The notes beneath the pieces were generated by a model, which worked only from the letters and a program-made list of their open reading frames with translations, was not told where the DNA came from and made no database searches. Positions 62,345 through 64,000 of a stretch of DNA of 64,000 bases are shown here, one piece after another. The DNA lies in assembly GCA_937922925.1 (NCBI GenBank), contig CALAKU010000003.1, positions 1 to 64,000 on the forward strand. Direction: 5' to 3'. The DNA is from an uncultured Arenicella sp. GTDB taxonomy: Bacteria; Pseudomonadota; Gammaproteobacteria; Arenicellales; Arenicellaceae. A program made the position numbers and the translations under genes. How positions within the stretch are numbered: position 1 is the stretch's first letter; each line of letters begins with the position of its first letter.

Positions 62345-64000
62345 CTAACGCAAAGGTAAAGCTGGGTCGCCAAGCAACGCCCAGTTGTCGAGCATTTGAT
62401 TCGCTGGCGACATTTGGCTTTTCGCGTTGAGTATCGCCTCACCGACCGTCGGCGACGCCTCAGTTTGACGTAAATAACGTTGCGCAAAGACCGCATTTTC
62501 TCGATATTGCCCTAACACCATCGCACCGTGAATCGCAGCGGCACCTTGGGTTCCGGCAAACAACCACTGATGGGCTAAGGTGTTTACGCTGAGCGATTCA
62601 TAGTTAGTGGTGTAACAGGCCAATGGCATTACCATCGCCGGTGTTTGCGCATTGCTTAAGCTCTGCACTAGGTCGGTATCGACGATGCTGTCAAAACTCC
62701 ACGCTGCGTCACTGCCATGCCCAGCAAAAGAAATCAGCTCGGCACCTTGATTTATGGTGTCAACGATTTGCGCTTGGGCATCGGCTATAGAAAGACCCTC
62801 GCCGAACAATTCTTCAAGATAGACCTCTTTGATTTGATCGAACTCGGAATCTTGCTGCAAGTGATTGCCCACATAGGCTCGAATTTGATCATCAAATTGC
62901 AAGCCTCGATTGTCAGGCTGCTGCGCAATCAGCAGCGCGTTCTGATATTGGGTTTGTGCACGATTTTGATGCCAAACCTCGGTCTTCGATACAATGGCAC
63001 TCAAATCTTCAGCGCTTCTTACCGGCCATCGTCCTATCGCAAATTCAGGCTTATTATCTCCATCAAGATCGGCGAATTGATTGTCAGTGGGCGAAAAATT
63101 AAACACACTCACCGGGCGATAATGGGTAGGAATAAAATTAACGACCTCGGCGTCTATCACACCGAGATAATCATAGGTGTGGCCACCAACGATCAGAGCG
63201 TGCTTGATGGTTTGGTTTGTGTTCGCCCGAGTTAAAAATCGATCGAGCGCACTTGGTGTGTTGTTTCCAAAACCATAGGCTGACACCAAATCCAGCCAAT
63301 TCACTAGCGAAACTGTATGGCCCTGCTCTCGTTTTAGCTCAGCAAAGCGCTGTAGATCCGTATTCATAAATTGTGGATGCGCAATAATCCAATAGTCGGC
63401 TCCGCTTGCGTGCAATTGAGAAATTGATTCGGCCTTAATTTCACTAGGTTGCGGCCACTGCTCAATATCGCCAACGCTGTAAGCCAGCCCTCCAATCACC
63501 GGCAATCCGGCAAACGCGATTTGGCCTTGTGCTAGCGCCTTAAAATCAATTGGCCGAAACGCGCCGTTTTCAGTATGCGCAAACACGTCTGATTGAGCAT
63601 TGCCATCGAGCTTAACGATATTCTGTGTTTGAGCAAACGCTTGAAACCTTAATGGGCGAGTCTCGATAATGTTGGTTTTAGCAAACGCATCAATTCGATC
63701 AACTAAGATCAAATCCGCGATAAATCCTGTGTCACCTGGCACCACGACAGAGACCGTGTCGCTAACCCCATTTAACACGCCGCCCGGTATTTCAATTCGG
63801 CGACTGTACTGCTCTAAGCCATCAAATCGTATGTCGGCCACGAGCTGTTCATTTACCCACACTTGCGCATGGTGATCGTCGCCCTCACCGGGAATATCGA
63901 TACCTCCGAAAAGGCTAAACTCTAATTCGAACGGCTGATCAACTTCAATGGCGTGGTCAAATTGCAGTGCAAAGTCGGCTCGCGCTGGCTGACTAAACGC
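62345..64000 (-). CDS. C25 (gingipain-like) cysteine peptidase, C-terminal part (cut by window edge)
   Basis: The reading frame is open from 62345 to the window end, so at least 552 residues of a larger protein are present. The last 350 residues are a C25 peptidase domain: the strand-rich start YWIIAHPQF, the GHTYDYLGVID loop, the QFADLDGDNKPEFAIGRWPV calcium-type stretch, the catalytic histidine in AGHGSDAAW and, 34 residues further, the catalytic cysteine in PLACYTTNYES, then LLGDPAL at the end. This is the typical H-34-C spacing. The part near the window edge, residues before about 150, is beta-rich (PGEGDDHHAQVWVNEQL). Export through a type IX-like or other system cannot be judged since the N-terminus is missing. 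Confidence 0.9.
   Translation of the reverse strand, partial: AFSQPARADFALQFDHAIEVDQPFELEFSLFGGIDIPGEGDDHHAQVWVNEQLVADIRFDGLEQYSRRIEIPGGVLNGVSDTVSVVVPGDTGFIADLILVDRIDAFAKTNIIETRPLRFQAFAQTQNIVKLDGNAQSDVFAHTENGAFRPIDFKALAQGQIAFAGLPVIGGLAYSVGDIEQWPQPSEIKAESISQLHASGADYWIIAHPQFMNTDLQRFAELKREQGHTVSLVNWLDLVSAYGFGNNTPSALDRFLTRANTNQTIKHALIVGGHTYDYLGVIDAEVVNFIPTHYRPVSVFNFSPTDNQFADLDGDNKPEFAIGRWPVRSAEDLSAIVSKTEVWHQNRAQTQYQNALLIAQQPDNRGLQFDDQIRAYVGNHLQQDSEFDQIKEVYLEELFGEGLSIADAQAQIVDTINQGAELISFAGHGSDAAWSFDSIVDTDLVQSLSNAQTPAMVMPLACYTTNYESLSVNTLAHQWLFAGTQGAAAIHGAMVLGQYRENAVFAQRYLRQTEASPTVGEAILNAKSQMSPANQMLDNWALLGDPALPLR

Overview
The window looks like chromosomal DNA of a gammaproteobacterium. The evidence is the gene order and the family versions present: glyA-nrdR-ribD-ribE-ribBX-ribH-nusB-thiL-pgpA, tgt-yajC-secD-secF, a FadI/FadJ pair, DarP (YjgA), DUF3581, DUF2878 and cytochrome c4. 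By eye the base composition is moderate (slightly below 50% GC). I cannot name the genus. Most of the window is core metabolism. The accessory parts are the left edge (type VI secretion), the Tat/permease pair next to a tRNA, and the right third (cupin/racemase-like/lipase-like lipoprotein/tandem thioredoxin-fold/C25 peptidase).

Layout. 1-5830: the head of a type VI secretion (T6SS) operon on the minus strand, in the order small winged-helix-like protein, TssB-TssC sheath fusion, Hcp, TssE, TssF, TssG (cut by the window edge). A sigma-54 type promoter sits 55 bases upstream of the first gene, with an 18-base direct repeat further upstream in the position expected for activator sites. 6190-8797: tRNA-Arg(CCT), then a Tat-exported protein translationally coupled to a divergent FecCD-like permease. 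8794-14508 (minus): queA, a sterol-desaturase-family membrane enzyme, and fadI-fadJ for fatty acid oxidation. 14585-22858 (minus): one long run glyA-nrdR-ribD-ribE-MAPEG-ribBX-ribH-nusB-thiL-pgpA-ampD. 23086-31147 (minus): aroG-type DAHP synthase, aroE, aroB, aroQ, tgt, yajC, secD, secF. 31393-35269: convergent ppk and ppx for polyphosphate synthesis and breakdown. 35739-36964: cytochrome c4 and a small periplasmic protein with well-formed terminators and one good sigma-70 promoter. 37110-43578: a LysM lytic transglycosylase, DUF2878, and an aromatic amino acid group (second DAHP synthase, NSS-type sodium symporter, aromatic/aspartate aminotransferase). 43613-50952: DarP, two separate OmpR/histidine-kinase pairs, a BPSL0067-type lipoprotein, and an HtrA/DegP protease heading one of the two-component operons. 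51364-64000: bicupin, LysR regulator with an Asp/Glu-racemase-like protein, GXSXG lipoprotein, GST, tandem DsbA/HCCA-isomerase-like protein, DUF3581, DUF349, exported SRPBCC protein and a C25 (gingipain-like) peptidase cut by the window end.

The most unusual observations are the single-chain TssB-TssC sheath protein, the sigma-54 control region in front of it, the Tat-protein/FecCD-like pair without ATPase or binding protein, a racemase/decarboxylase-family protein lacking both catalytic cysteine positions, three LysM repeats each with a C-x9-C pair, and a recurring pattern of short tandem duplications (often exactly 15 bases) in the spacers between genes. All family calls were made by reading motifs; no database search was possible.
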